Source: Prevotella sp. (lineage in GTDB: Bacteria; Bacteroidota; Bacteroidia; Bacteroidales; Bacteroidaceae). From it: DNA of 64,000 nucleotides. Below are positions 15,550 through 23,429 of the stretch, one piece after another. Below the pieces are notes generated by a model. That model was not told the DNA's origin, made no database searches, and was given only the letters and a program-made list of their open reading frames with translations. The translations under genes and the position numbers were made by a program. Numbering within the stretch: position 1 is the first letter of the stretch; the number at the start of each line of letters is the position of its first letter. Location of the stretch: NCBI GenBank assembly GCA_016285055.1, contig JAEEPZ010000007.1:1-64000 (forward strand), in the 5' to 3' direction.

Positions 15550-16186
15550 TGTCTATAAATTTTTTCTTGATTCGTTGTACTGTACTGATACCGCACCCAC
15601 AGTTGACTGCTATCATCCTAATCGGATAGCCTTTCTTTAGCTGCTTGATGACGGCTGCGTATTGTTCTTGAAACTTCTCGTCAGGCTTTTTGTAGCCCGC
15701 CTTGCGACCTACTTTGCCGCCTTTTGCCATGAACTGTGCTTTTCCTGAGTTGAGCCTGAATTTGATGTTTTCACGCTCCATTTCTGCACACGTTCCCAGC
15801 ACGGCAATGAAGATGGTCAAGAATGGGTGTTCTTTGCCGTCCGCGTTGAAGATTGATAGTTGCTCTTTCTGGAAATACACATTGAGGTGGTTTTCCTTGC
15901 AGAGCTTCACGTTAGAGAGTACATCATCAACATTCCTTCCCAGACGGCTAAGTTCTGAGAGAAGAAGAACGCTGACATGATTGGAGATACAGTATTGCAG
16001 GCACTCAGAGAGAACGGGTCTTTCCTGAGTTTTCTTTGCGCCTGAAATATGCTCTTCGTAGGTGTTCACGACTTTCAGTGATTTTTCTTTCGCTAAGATT
16101 TCCAAATCTCTTATTTGCCGGCTTGTGTCCTGCCTGTCGCTGACTGAGGACACTCTTGCATAAATGACTGCTGTCTTTTCATTCAT
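15533..16186 (-). CDS. serine recombinase (resolvase/invertase family)
   Basis: 217 residues. The catalytic segment IYARVSSVSDRQDTS carries the nucleophilic Ser. LLLSELSRLGRNVDDV gives the family's arginine/leucine motif, and the E helix (CAEMERENIKFRLNSG) joins a C-terminal helix-turn-helix (YPIRMIAVNCGCGISTVQRI). Length and order match small resolvases and invertases, so it is probably active. The element already has a tyrosine integrase, so this enzyme may resolve multimers or invert a segment. No inverted crossover pair was seen nearby. Confidence 0.9.
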   Translation of the reverse strand: MNEKTAVIYARVSSVSDRQDTSRQIRDLEILAKEKSLKVVNTYEEHISGAKKTQERPVLSECLQYCISNHVSVLLLSELSRLGRNVDDVLSNVKLCKENHLNVYFQKEQLSIFNADGKEHPFLTIFIAVLGTCAEMERENIKFRLNSGKAQFMAKGGKVGRKAGYKKPDEKFQEQYAAVIKQLKKGYPIRMIAVNCGCGISTVQRIKKKFIDNEQDN

Positions 16187-16292
16187 TTAATTCAAAGTGT
16201 TAGGTGAATACAAAAAAGTGTGTTCCATCGGCTGTGTCGCTAATTAAATGAACACAAAAAGGATTGAACACATTTCTGTCTGTTGAGGATAA

Positions 16293-16358
16293 GAAAACGA
16301 AGGATATGTGAGGTTTCAAATTCTGTCGTTATTGATAATCTCACACATCCTCCGTTTC
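16293..16358 (-). terminator. long hairpin/terminator after the 16375-16731 gene
   Basis: On the minus strand CGGAGGATGTGTGAG pairs, with a few mismatches, with CTCACATATCCTTCG across a ~30-nt loop, and TTTTCTT follows. It separates the small-gene run from the serine recombinase gene. Confidence 0.55.
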
Positions 16359-16374
16359 TGTCATAAGAGGGATT

Positions 16375-16731
16375 CTACACGGCTATTCTCTCCGACACAA
16401 GTCCGTATTCGTGACATACGGGGTTGTCTGATAGTGTGCCATGCTTTACAGTGTCATCTATTGTAGGAACGAGTTTAGCCAGTAAAAGCCCCTCGCGTAC
16501 AATTCGACTTCTCTGCTTATCGTCGGGAATGATGGTCAACTTGAAGCTATCCACCTCCTTCTTGTACTGGATATGTACCCACGCTGCTTTGACGTGAAAG
16601 GCTGTGCCATTCTCAATCGTCTTAACGCTGCTAAAGTCCAAACCCCATGAAAACGGCTGGAAGGAACGCTGTAGTGCATCGTTCCAGATATGCTTTGCCG
16701 CTCTCTCGTTGTTGTTGTCTGTCTCTGCCAT
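16375..16731 (-). CDS. hypothetical protein (118 aa)
   Basis: Family not recognised. Strand-rich middle (GTAFHVKAAWVHIQYKKEVD, FKLTIIPDD) followed by RSRIVREGLLLAKLVPTIDD. No signal peptide or membrane segment. It is 4 bp downstream of the next gene in the leftward run and ends at a long hairpin, so it is the last gene of that transcript. Confidence 0.55.
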   Translation of the reverse strand: MAETDNNNERAAKHIWNDALQRSFQPFSWGLDFSSVKTIENGTAFHVKAAWVHIQYKKEVDSFKLTIIPDDKQRSRIVREGLLLAKLVPTIDDTVKHGTLSDNPVCHEYGLVSERIAV

Positions 16732-16735
16732 AGTC

Positions 16736-17077
16736 TTAAAAGAAACTTAGGTGAAGGTAGTCAATATCAGGATCGCCATGTTCAAGATAGTATTCCATCA
16801 TACTAACCACCTCGTCTGTTGTACTTACCAAATCATCTATAGCCCCTTTGATTTCTTCTCTTTTTTCATCTTCGAGGTCGTTTAGATGCTTTAGTTTGTC
16901 AATGGCTTTGCGCCATTCGTCTTTTTGTACTTCAAAATCAGAATCGTATTCGTCGCCTGTATATTCCAAGCCACAAGCCGAAAGCAGATTATGAAATTCC
17001 TCGCTCTTGTAATTAAAAGCGTCACCCAGAGCATATTCTACTTTATACACTCTGGCTACATGAAGCCTACAACCCAT
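16736..17077 (-). CDS. hypothetical protein (113 aa), acidic helical
   Basis: Family not recognised. An N-terminal strand-helix part (MGCRLHVARVYKVEYALGDA) precedes a strongly acidic coiled-coil-like helix (KLKHLNDLEDEKREEIKGAI) and an acidic tail. Small acidic proteins of this kind on mobile elements are sometimes DNA mimics, but nothing specific is seen here. Confidence 0.5.
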   Translation of the reverse strand: MGCRLHVARVYKVEYALGDAFNYKSEEFHNLLSACGLEYTGDEYDSDFEVQKDEWRKAIDKLKHLNDLEDEKREEIKGAIDDLVSTTDEVVSMMEYYLEHGDPDIDYLHLSFF

Positions 17078-17087
17078 TCTTAACTGC

Positions 17088-17237
17088 TTATGTTAATATT
17101 TGGTTCTCGCAATAGAGGATATACTGATCCAGTTGTTTCTCTGTTAAAAGTTCAACAAGGTAGTGAATTTGTTCCTCCAGTTTCTTGATACGTCTCTCAC
17201 ATGGATCAACGTTCTTGTGGGAATGCTTATTTGCCAT
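17088..17237 (-). CDS. small hypothetical protein (49 aa), missed by the ORF track
   Basis: MANKHSHKNVDPCERRIKKL, then a helical coiled-coil-like segment (EEQIHYLVELLTEKQLDQYI). It overlaps the end of the upstream zinc-ribbon gene by 11 bp, which supports a real coupled gene. Confidence 0.55.
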   Translation of the reverse strand: MANKHSHKNVDPCERRIKKLEEQIHYLVELLTEKQLDQYILYCENQILT

Positions 17238-17460
17238 AGTATTCCTTCATGTAGCATGATTCACAGAGCGATCCATAATCATTTACATCGCTCCTGGTCA
17301 TAGGTTTGCCACAATAATCACAATGCCGTACAGTCTCATGGTGAACATGATGAACGGTTTGGTACATTGGATTCTTAGCATTCTCTTTGCCGTAAAGAAA
17401 CTCCAACTGCTTGCGTCGGTTCCTCTCGGCGGTTGTTTCTTTTCTTTTTCTTGTTGCCAT
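17227..17460 (-). CDS. small zinc-ribbon protein (77 aa)
   Basis: A basic N-terminal helix (RKRKETTAERNRRKQLEFLYG) is followed by HCDYCGKPMTR and LCESCYMKE, two CxxC knuckles about 17 residues apart that would bind one zinc. Nucleic-acid or protein binding is likely from the basic helix. It sits within the leftward small-gene run, 4 bp after the preceding gene. Confidence 0.6.
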   Translation of the reverse strand: MATRKRKETTAERNRRKQLEFLYGKENAKNPMYQTVHHVHHETVRHCDYCGKPMTRSDVNDYGSLCESCYMKEYYGK

Positions 17461-17464
17461 TTTA

Positions 17465-17683
17465 TTATTGGTTTATTACTCGTTTAACTTGATTGAAGTA
17501 GCACCAATGGCCATCACTTAACGTAATAGTGCCGTCCTGATGCTGGTCTAGGTCACAGGATTCTACATTGTGGCCGTTCTTCTCTCCGCGCCTGCAAATC
17601 TCAATCACCTTAACAGTTGCAGTCCTGTCAGGCTTAGACCAAGGCACATATAGTACCTGATCGCCAATCTTCACCTTCTTCAT
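17465..17683 (-). CDS. small SH3-like hypothetical protein (72 aa)
   Basis: MKKVKIGDQVLYVPWSKPDR, TVKVIEICRR and HWCYFNQVKRVI read as short beta strands of a compact barrel. Its ATG overlaps the stop of the upstream gene (ATGA). Family not recognised. Confidence 0.55.
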   Translation of the reverse strand: MKKVKIGDQVLYVPWSKPDRTATVKVIEICRRGEKNGHNVESCDLDQHQDGTITLSDGHWCYFNQVKRVINQ

Positions 17684-18159
17684 GCTGCCTGTGCTTTGAG
17701 CTTATCAGCATACTTACGGTAAACATATTCAAGTAGGATAGACTTCATAACGCTTGCCTTGTCGGAAGTGTCATACAGATAATAGTAGGTTCTACCATTC
17801 CCATGTCTGTCTAAACGTCGTACCTCACCGCGAAACTTTCCCTGACGGAAGAAATCGTCATATTCCTCGCTTGTAGAGGTATCTGTGTTTTCGTATTGCA
17901 GATATACCTCTAAAAACAACTTTCCTTTGATAAGTTGAACTTCATCAATGGAGGAGTTCCAAGCGTTCCCTGCACGTCGTTCCTGACTGATACGGAGTCG
18001 CTTGTCTCTGGTTTTCCAAATCTTACTGCCTGCGTCCTTAACGATACGCTTAACAGTTTCTTCATGGATGGATAAAAGCTCGTCCTGTGTAAGAGCATTG
18101 ATAGTATCAATTTTCTTTTGAGGCTGAGTTCTGCTGAAAATAAAATCGTTGATGTTCAT
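17680..18159 (-). CDS. hypothetical protein (159 aa)
   Basis: Family not recognised. Helix-rich start (DTINALTQDELLSIHEETVK), basic middle (KTRDKRLRISQERRAG), then strands (KLFLEVYLQYEN) and a C-terminal helix. No export signal. Coupled by ATGA to the SH3-like gene after it. Probably an early protein of the element. Confidence 0.55.
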   Translation of the reverse strand: MNINDFIFSRTQPQKKIDTINALTQDELLSIHEETVKRIVKDAGSKIWKTRDKRLRISQERRAGNAWNSSIDEVQLIKGKLFLEVYLQYENTDTSTSEEYDDFFRQGKFRGEVRRLDRHGNGRTYYYLYDTSDKASVMKSILLEYVYRKYADKLKAQAA

Positions 18160-18178
18160 TTGTCTGTTACTTTAATTG

Positions 18179-18556
18179 TTAATATTCGATTTCTACTAAT
18201 TCTTCTACCTTACGGAGTTCTCCATTCAGTAGGCGTGAGTACCATACCTTGTTTACGAGATAACTACCACAATCCAGGCCGTCACCCATGATGAAGGTGC
18301 AATAGTCGGTGTAGTTCTCGTATTCGCATAGATCCTGGCTGTCAGGCCAAGATACCACAACAAAACTGTCCTGATCATCGTCGTTGTTGACTAATCGGAC
18401 ATCGCTGATTTTGTGGAGGTCATTCTCGTCTTTGATTAAGCAGTCGGGGATAATATTGTTTGTTGCCCAACGCTCTGTATCATCTTGCAGTTCCCAACAT
18501 GGAGCTGAAACTACAATGTCGATAGTTTTTCTGATGTGATAATTTCTTCTTTCCAT
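18179..18556 (-). CDS. hypothetical protein (125 aa), acidic
   Basis: Family not recognised. Acidic, with strand segments DIVVSAPCWELQDD, SFVVVSWPDSQDL and a C-terminal helix rich in Glu. No membrane or export signal. It lies in the leftward run, 6 bp after the gene upstream. Confidence 0.5.
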   Translation of the reverse strand: MERRNYHIRKTIDIVVSAPCWELQDDTERWATNNIIPDCLIKDENDLHKISDVRLVNNDDDQDSFVVVSWPDSQDLCEYENYTDYCTFIMGDGLDCGSYLVNKVWYSRLLNGELRKVEELVEIEY

Positions 18557-18562
18557 AAGTGT

Positions 18563-18796
18563 TTATTTTCTGATAAAGTATTCTATGCCGGAATGAACAA
18601 GTATGTAGTATTCCTTATTCCTACTGCATTGTTCTTCCCAAGGATTGTAGAAGTTCAAGCAAAGTGCCTCGTACAACTGAGGCAGATGCTTTTTGATTTT
18701 GTTCACCAACCATTTGTAATTGATTGGCTTCGTATTCTTCATCTTCTGCTCCCATTCTTCAAGCGTGATCTGGCAGCAAGTACACTCCAGTTCCAT
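18563..18796 (-). CDS. hypothetical protein (77 aa)
   Basis: Family not recognised. MELECTCCQITLEEW carries a CxCC cluster at the start, followed by a basic helical stretch (YKWLVNKIKKHLPQLYEAL). It is 3 bp downstream of the next gene in the run. Confidence 0.5.
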   Translation of the reverse strand: MELECTCCQITLEEWEQKMKNTKPINYKWLVNKIKKHLPQLYEALCLNFYNPWEEQCSRNKEYYILVHSGIEYFIRK

Positions 18797-18799
18797 ACG

Positions 18800-19090
18800 C
18801 TAAATGAAAGGTAGGTAGATGTCATCGAGTATTCCAGATTCCACCATCTTCTTGGCGGCTTCGTGGCTTCCCTCATTTCTGAGGTCATAACCGTAATCGT
18901 CACTTCCCATCACACGGATAGTAGCAACCATCGTTCTTGCAAGTTCCTGTTGCAGCGTCCTATGCTGTAAGGCTACGGACATTGCGAACTTCTTAGGCGA
19001 CCAACCCATCGTATTCAATGCGTCGGTTAATGCCTCTGCCGCTTTATATTCACGGCTTTGTTTCAGTTGTTCTAATTCTTGAAAATCCAT
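18800..19090 (-). CDS. hypothetical protein (96 aa)
   Basis: Family not recognised. Mostly helical (FQELEQLKQSREYKAAEALT, KFAMSVALQHRTLQQELART). Similar small helical proteins appear beside recombination genes of Bacteroidetes elements. It is the first gene after the terminator that closes the recombination operon, so it probably has its own promoter in the 106-bp gap. Confidence 0.5.
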   Translation of the reverse strand: MDFQELEQLKQSREYKAAEALTDALNTMGWSPKKFAMSVALQHRTLQQELARTMVATIRVMGSDDYGYDLRNEGSHEAAKKMVESGILDDIYLPFI

Positions 19091-19120
19091 ATTGTTTACT
19101 GTTTAAATTGATAGAGATTA

Positions 19121-19162
19121 AAAGAAAAAGAGGGGAAACCGCTTTTACACGATTCCCCCTCT
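19121..19162 (-). terminator. rho-independent terminator after the exonuclease gene
   Basis: On the minus strand GAGGGGGAATCG pairs with CGGTTTCCCCTC and is followed by TTTTTCTTTT. It ends the transcript carrying the annealing protein and exonuclease. Confidence 0.85.
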
Positions 19163-19196
19163 TCGGTAGGATAGTGTTTGACAGATTTGTTTCTGC

Positions 19197-20129
19197 CTAC
19201 ACTGTTATCACCAGACTTCCTGCCACCTGTGAAACTCGCTCATAGGGGCTAAAGTCCATGTCAGGATGATCTGCCTTGAACAAAGAGCTGTTGAATGATG
19301 CTCTTGTCGTAGGTAATTTTCGGGTCAGGCGCATTGTGTTTGTCGCCCAAGTCCGAATGTCGAGAGATTCCATTTTGGTAAGGATATTGGCCTTGATGGT
19401 AGCCAGTCTTTCCTCAACGGATGATTTTGTTTCCATCAGTTCACGGATTTCTGCCTCCTGTGCGCTGATGTCATCTGGAATTGCATAGGGGTTCTTGAAT
19501 TGTTCCCCTCTGAGGTCTGTATCGAGCAGTTCCTTGCAAATCTCGCTCGGAATACGCTCAACAAAAATAATGTCGTTGATATGGTCGAAAGTTCCGTCCT
19601 TCTTCGGTTTGTTGCGAAGATGGATGATGAACAAACGGCCAACTTTTGCCTTCTTGTTCTGTAGTTCAAACAGATAGGCATAGATGGATAACTGCCAGCG
19701 GGCCTTTGCTTGCTTTTCCGCAGTCATAGATCCATAGCTCTTTAGGTCGCAGATGTCGAATGTATCGTCAGAGGTTCTATACACCTTATCAATCTTTGAA
19801 GCCCAATCCTTGCCGTCTGTCACACAATATTCACTCTCAGCGTGACTTAGCCCATTCTCTTTGCAGATTTGGATGTAATCGGCACACTCAACTGAACCTG
19901 AATTGATCCACTGAGCATCGAAGTCCTCCAGTTCCTTGTGTAAAGCCGTTCCGTAGATTCTGGCTTCTTCAAGAACATTCTCAGGCACATTCTCATAGGA
20001 ATAGCCGAATTGTCTGTCAAGCATCCCTGTTATACCAGAGAGATACTTGTCACCAAGTAGATAGGTGTGAGCCACTTCATCGAAGAGGATTCCACTATCT
20101 TTCAGTTCGATTCTTTTTGTTGCTGCCAT
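19197..20129 (-). CDS. PD-(D/E)XK exonuclease of the recombination module
   Basis: 310 residues. An N-terminal GTALHKELEDF helix, then SKIDKVYRTSDDTFDICDLKSYG gives the catalytic Asp and the DxK pair. KARWQLSIYAYLFE is the Q-x-x-x-Y box typical of lambda-exonuclease/RecB-like nucleases. A C-terminal extension (VEERLATIKANILTKMESLD) looks like a coiled coil. It lies 5 bp after a Sak/DUF1071 annealing protein gene. That is the standard exonuclease plus annealing-protein pairing used for recombination of replicating phage or element DNA: the nuclease makes 3' single strands and its partner anneals them. Confidence 0.85.
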   Translation of the reverse strand: MAATKRIELKDSGILFDEVAHTYLLGDKYLSGITGMLDRQFGYSYENVPENVLEEARIYGTALHKELEDFDAQWINSGSVECADYIQICKENGLSHAESEYCVTDGKDWASKIDKVYRTSDDTFDICDLKSYGSMTAEKQAKARWQLSIYAYLFELQNKKAKVGRLFIIHLRNKPKKDGTFDHINDIIFVERIPSEICKELLDTDLRGEQFKNPYAIPDDISAQEAEIRELMETKSSVEERLATIKANILTKMESLDIRTWATNTMRLTRKLPTTRASFNSSLFKADHPDMDFSPYERVSQVAGSLVITV

Positions 20130-20134
20130 ATTGA

Positions 20135-20896
20135 TTAAGCTGCTTGTTTAAGTTGGTGTTTACGCTCTGTGAAAAGAGCCTTTATCTCAGGATTCCCTTC
20201 TACCTCATTCTGGTGCTGAAGGTAGAGGTCAAGAAGTGCATCGGTATCTGGAGTCGCATTGATGGCGTTCTTGATACCTGCAAAGCGATCTACGGGCGGT
20301 GCAGGCTGCTGTGGTGCAGGTGCAGTGATAGTCTTTGCCCGTCGGGTGGTGTTTTTCTTCGGATCTGCAACATTATTGGTTGCAATATCATCGGAAGAAT
20401 CGCTGGGAATGTCCTCCCCCTGATAGATGTAGAGACCCAAGCCAAACATTGCCAGGTTCTTAACCAGGCAGCGCATGATGGCCTTGTTCACGTCAAACAT
20501 AGTTGCAGCCTCGCAAGTACGCTCAACATAACGATTGTTCTTCTTATCCCAAACCTGATAGTTGTAGGGTTGCAGCCTCATTGCTTTCATAGAGGTGTTC
20601 AACACAGGAAGGAACATGGATTGCGTCAGATCGTCGGCGGTCACTTCGGTAAATACCATGATGCCAACATTCGGATCGACGAAATAAGGGAGCTTCGTGT
20701 CGGGGTTGCTGATGACACGATACGTTGCAGATGGATAGACCTCCTTAAAGGCTTTCCATGCCTCAGACCATGACAGGTATGTAAGATTGTCTTTCTTTTC
20801 AACCTTGTCATTAAGATTCATTTTGTAGAGTGCATCAAAGCAAATGCTTCTACGCTCGTCGAGGGTTGCACCCTCTGGAATTTGAATTTTACACAT
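20135..20896 (-). CDS. Sak-type single-strand annealing protein (DUF1071)
   Basis: 253 residues. The domain runs from LTYLSWSEAWKAFKEVYPSA through PYFVDPNVGIMVFTEVTAD and MFLPVLNTSMKAMRLQPYNY to MFDVNKAIMRCLVKNLAMFG-LGLYIYQGED. That is the full DUF1071 (Rad52-like Sak) pattern. A Pro/Ala linker and a short helical C-terminus follow, probably for partner contacts. It would anneal complementary single strands made by the neighbouring exonuclease. Such pairs usually serve phage or element replication, which supports an actively replicating element. Confidence 0.88.
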   Translation of the reverse strand: MCKIQIPEGATLDERRSICFDALYKMNLNDKVEKKDNLTYLSWSEAWKAFKEVYPSATYRVISNPDTKLPYFVDPNVGIMVFTEVTADDLTQSMFLPVLNTSMKAMRLQPYNYQVWDKKNNRYVERTCEAATMFDVNKAIMRCLVKNLAMFGLGLYIYQGEDIPSDSSDDIATNNVADPKKNTTRRAKTITAPAPQQPAPPVDRFAGIKNAINATPDTDALLDLYLQHQNEVEGNPEIKALFTERKHQLKQAA

Positions 20897-20934
20897 AATT
20901 CTTTTGGTGTTAAGTTAATGAAATTTGTTACAAA

Positions 20935-20985
20935 CGAAAAAACAAGGGATAACACATTGATACTTTTTGGTATATATGTTATCCC
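20935..20985 (-). terminator. rho-independent terminator after the DUF3871 gene
   Basis: On the minus strand GGGATAACA and TGTTATCCC form a perfect 9-bp stem across a 22-nt loop, then TTGTTTTTT. Read-through would allow partial expression of the annealing-protein genes. Confidence 0.75.
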
Positions 20986-21016
20986 CTGCTTAGGGTCACA
21001 GAAGGCATAAAGCCAA

Positions 21017-22075
21017 CTATGAAAGGAACCAGTTATAACCTTCGGTGTCCTCACCATTGAGGGCTTTCTGGATTCCGATAGAAAAATCCACACATGACTG
21101 ATTGCGGTCGATGAAGCGGTCTATGTATGCCGCCTTGGTTGCTTCGGTCGCAAGCTGTAGTAGATTCCAACAGGTAATGTCCTCTCCCTCTTTCTTACCG
21201 AAATTGGGATTGCTGACATATCCTTTTACCATAGCGTTCACGGCTTGGTCGCCAATGTTGAACGCCGGAAGTTGTCTCTGTTCTGAGAGTGGCAGGAACT
21301 GATAAAGTCTCAGTCTGCCGACAATCTTACAGAATTGTTCCTCTGTGAGAACGGTTGTATGCAAGTTCTCCAAGAGGCGTAGGGTGTTTTCTTTGTTCGG
21401 ATTGAAGTTCTCGAATAGCTCAAAGGCTTTTTGCATAATGTCAGCCTCGGTTAAGCACTCGATTGTTCCGCTGTTTCCGTCACAAGTCAACATGAGGTTA
21501 GAACAAACTCGTACCTGCCAGCCGACGAATACTTTGAATTTCATCGGCGAAATGCGGTTGTAAAGTTTATCTTCGTTGTACGCTCTAACGCCACCGACAC
21601 ACAAATGCACGGTTTGGCCATTGATGGAGCGCGTTAGGTCTTTGACGTGACAGACGAATGCCATGCGCTGGTAGAACACGGTCTTTTCGTCATCAGTCAG
21701 TTCACTTGCCTTTTTGTACTGAGCACTTGGTACACGCCCAATGATGGGGTGTGACACACGGCACTCAACAGGTGTGAGTTCTCCGAACACCTTCTCAGCC
21801 ATAGTCGTTACAGCACCGATAAAGTTCTGGTGCGAAATAGTCAGGCTGTTGTCGCTGAAGGTGGGGATGATGTTGTTTTCTGTCAACTCCGCAAGCGTGA
21901 TAGCCTGGGTGTTGGATTCGATGAAGTTAGGGTGATTGTCACCCTGTTCTTCGATCTCGATAACTTCGGCCTCAATGATTTCAGGATCGTTGATGCCTAA
22001 TGTTTCTTCGGACATAATTTCAGCCTCGATAGGCTTGATTTCTGTCTGCTGTTCTTTTTTGTTCTTTGCTGCCAT
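21017..22075 (-). CDS. DUF3871 family protein
   Basis: 352 residues from MAAKNKKEQQ. The track starts 10 residues earlier. After an acidic N-terminal region, the core reads ISHQNFIGAV, VSHPIIGRVPSAQYK, YQRMAFVCHVKD, LCVGGVRAYNEDKLY, KFKVFVGWQVRVCSN and the ending NWFLS. These are the landmarks of DUF3871, a family found almost only in Bacteroidetes integrative elements and phages. Its function is unknown. The constant association with exonuclease and annealing-protein genes suggests a role in element DNA metabolism. Two small genes lie just upstream on the same strand. Confidence 0.82.
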   Translation of the reverse strand: MAAKNKKEQQTEIKPIEAEIMSEETLGINDPEIIEAEVIEIEEQGDNHPNFIESNTQAITLAELTENNIIPTFSDNSLTISHQNFIGAVTTMAEKVFGELTPVECRVSHPIIGRVPSAQYKKASELTDDEKTVFYQRMAFVCHVKDLTRSINGQTVHLCVGGVRAYNEDKLYNRISPMKFKVFVGWQVRVCSNLMLTCDGNSGTIECLTEADIMQKAFELFENFNPNKENTLRLLENLHTTVLTEEQFCKIVGRLRLYQFLPLSEQRQLPAFNIGDQAVNAMVKGYVSNPNFGKKEGEDITCWNLLQLATEATKAAYIDRFIDRNQSCVDFSIGIQKALNGEDTEGYNWFLS

Positions 22076-22088
22076 TGTTGTTATTGTT

Positions 22089-22232
22089 TTAATTGTCGTA
22101 AACATAAGAATCTCCGCTGCCTTTTTTCTTGTTGCTGTTTGTCAGACTGCGTAGTTTCTTGATAGCTTTAAGAATCTGTAATGTAGCGTCAAGCACTACA
22201 ATTAGAATGTCAGTTGCCTTCTCATAGGTCAT
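22089..22232 (-). CDS. small hypothetical protein (47 aa), missed by the ORF track
   Basis: MTYEKATDILIVVLDATLQI and a basic tail (KKLRSLTNSNKKKGSGD). It lies 6 bp after the small membrane-protein gene and 13 bp before the DUF3871 gene on the same strand. Helical, no clear family. Confidence 0.55.
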   Translation of the reverse strand: MTYEKATDILIVVLDATLQILKAIKKLRSLTNSNKKKGSGDSYVYDN

Positions 22233-22238
22233 TTCATT

Positions 22239-22373
22239 TTATTTGTGGCCATGAGGGGAATTGTCTTTCTTGGGCTTAAAAAACTTGTAAACCTCTAATC
22301 CAAGGTTCGCAATAATGAGTACCTGGCAGATAAGCCCTAATGCTGGAGGTAAACTCGTTAAAATCTTTTTCAT
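22239..22373 (-). CDS. small membrane protein (44 aa), missed by the ORF track
   Basis: MKKILTSLPPALGLICQVLI and IANLGLEVYKFF form one membrane helix, followed by a charged tail (KPKKDNSPHGHK). It is the first gene of the DUF3871 operon. Holin-like or regulatory roles are possible but not indicated. Confidence 0.55.
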   Translation of the reverse strand: MKKILTSLPPALGLICQVLIIANLGLEVYKFFKPKKDNSPHGHK

Positions 22374-22454
22374 TTGTTCATTGATTTGTCCTTTAAATTG
22401 TTATACATAATTGTTGTTTTTCTCTTATATATAAGGCTTTTAGCGGACAAAAAT

Positions 22455-22475
22455 AAAAAGGCTCTTCGCCTTTTT
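22455..22475. terminator. bidirectional hairpin terminator
   Basis: AAAAAGGC-TCTTC-GCCTTTTT reads with T-runs on both strands. On the minus strand it lies upstream of the small membrane gene, so that operon needs a promoter between 22374 and 22454 or some read-through. The rest of 22374-22670 is AT-rich with nothing else I can support. Confidence 0.6.
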
Positions 22476-22670
22476 ACCCCTTCAAGTGAATCAGTCAATG
22501 CCATACAGACCTTAGCTGTATCACAAGCCCAATCCCTACTTTCAAATACCTATCTCCGTAGATCAAAATATTCTCCAGATAGTTTTAACTTGAATATAAA
22601 TCTATAATTCTAATCTTCTATTATATCATCTTTTTCTGATGATTTGTATTTTATTCTATATATAAGGATT

Positions 22671-23189
22671 TTAGCCTCGCTCATTTTCCCACACTAACAG
22701 ATTTCTGTCAAGTGAGATTCTTCTAATCTCACCTTTCTCTCCCTGTATCATGTATTCCCCTGCTACATCTATAGGAATGGTATGCCTGATGATACTGTTT
22801 ATTCTGCCACACTTTTCTATGATGGAATGACAGAGAGGGTCTGTTACGTCGATGATACTACGCTCAACCTTTTTCCTTGCCTGTGTGTTTCGTTTCATAG
22901 AATGATAGATAGCGGCCAGTTCTTCCCGATAGTCTGGCAGTTCTTTATAGCGGATTCCTTCAGGATGTCTAAGAAATAGCAGATATATCGCTCTATGCAA
23001 TGGCTCTAACTTTATCTCTGCCCGATAATCGACAAGCAATAGCTGTAAGTCGCTTGTCACTTTCAGCCTGCTAACTCTTTGCCGTTCACCTTTGATCAGT
23101 TCCGTGATGTCTTGATCTGTAACACCTTTTTCTTTCAGCCTCGATAATGTCACCCTCAATACCTCTTTTAATTCTTCAATTTCATTCAT
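22671..23189 (-). CDS. hypothetical protein (172 aa)
   Basis: Helical protein with LIKGERQRVSRLKVTSD, LHRAIYLLFLRHPEGIRYKE (a winged-helix-like segment) and a basic stretch NTQARKKVERSI. The middle reads like a DNA-binding regulator, but I cannot name the family. A minus-strand -7 box (TACTTTTG, plus 23310-23317) about 120 bp upstream could serve it. It sits alone between a terminator and the divergent cargo gene. Confidence 0.55.
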   Translation of the reverse strand: MNEIEELKEVLRVTLSRLKEKGVTDQDITELIKGERQRVSRLKVTSDLQLLLVDYRAEIKLEPLHRAIYLLFLRHPEGIRYKELPDYREELAAIYHSMKRNTQARKKVERSIIDVTDPLCHSIIEKCGRINSIIRHTIPIDVAGEYMIQGEKGEIRRISLDRNLLVWENERG

Positions 23190-23358
23190 CTGGCATAATA
23201 CTTTCGCCCCACAAGCACAGGGCTTTGAGGCTGGTTTATACTATGCTCCTGTATAGAAATTGCGAGCCATTGAAGATGTTTACTACACAGAGCCTTCCTT
23301 ATAAGACTGCAAAAGTACAACAGACTTCACTATGCTCATGTTCCACCACCGTTGTGGT

Positions 23359-23389
23359 TTTGTGGCATAAAATAACCATCGTAAATTTG
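23359..23389 (+). promoter_or_regulatory. consensus Bacteroidetes promoter of the T9SS cargo gene
   Basis: TTTG (23359-23362), exactly 19 bp, then TAAATTTG (23382-23389): a textbook Bacteroidetes sigma-ABfr promoter. The start codon is 40 bp downstream. A minus-strand TACTTTTG (23317-23310) faces the other way. Confidence 0.8.
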
Positions 23390-23429
23390 CAGCGTCTTTC
23401 TATATTTATTCACTTAAAACAAACAGATT

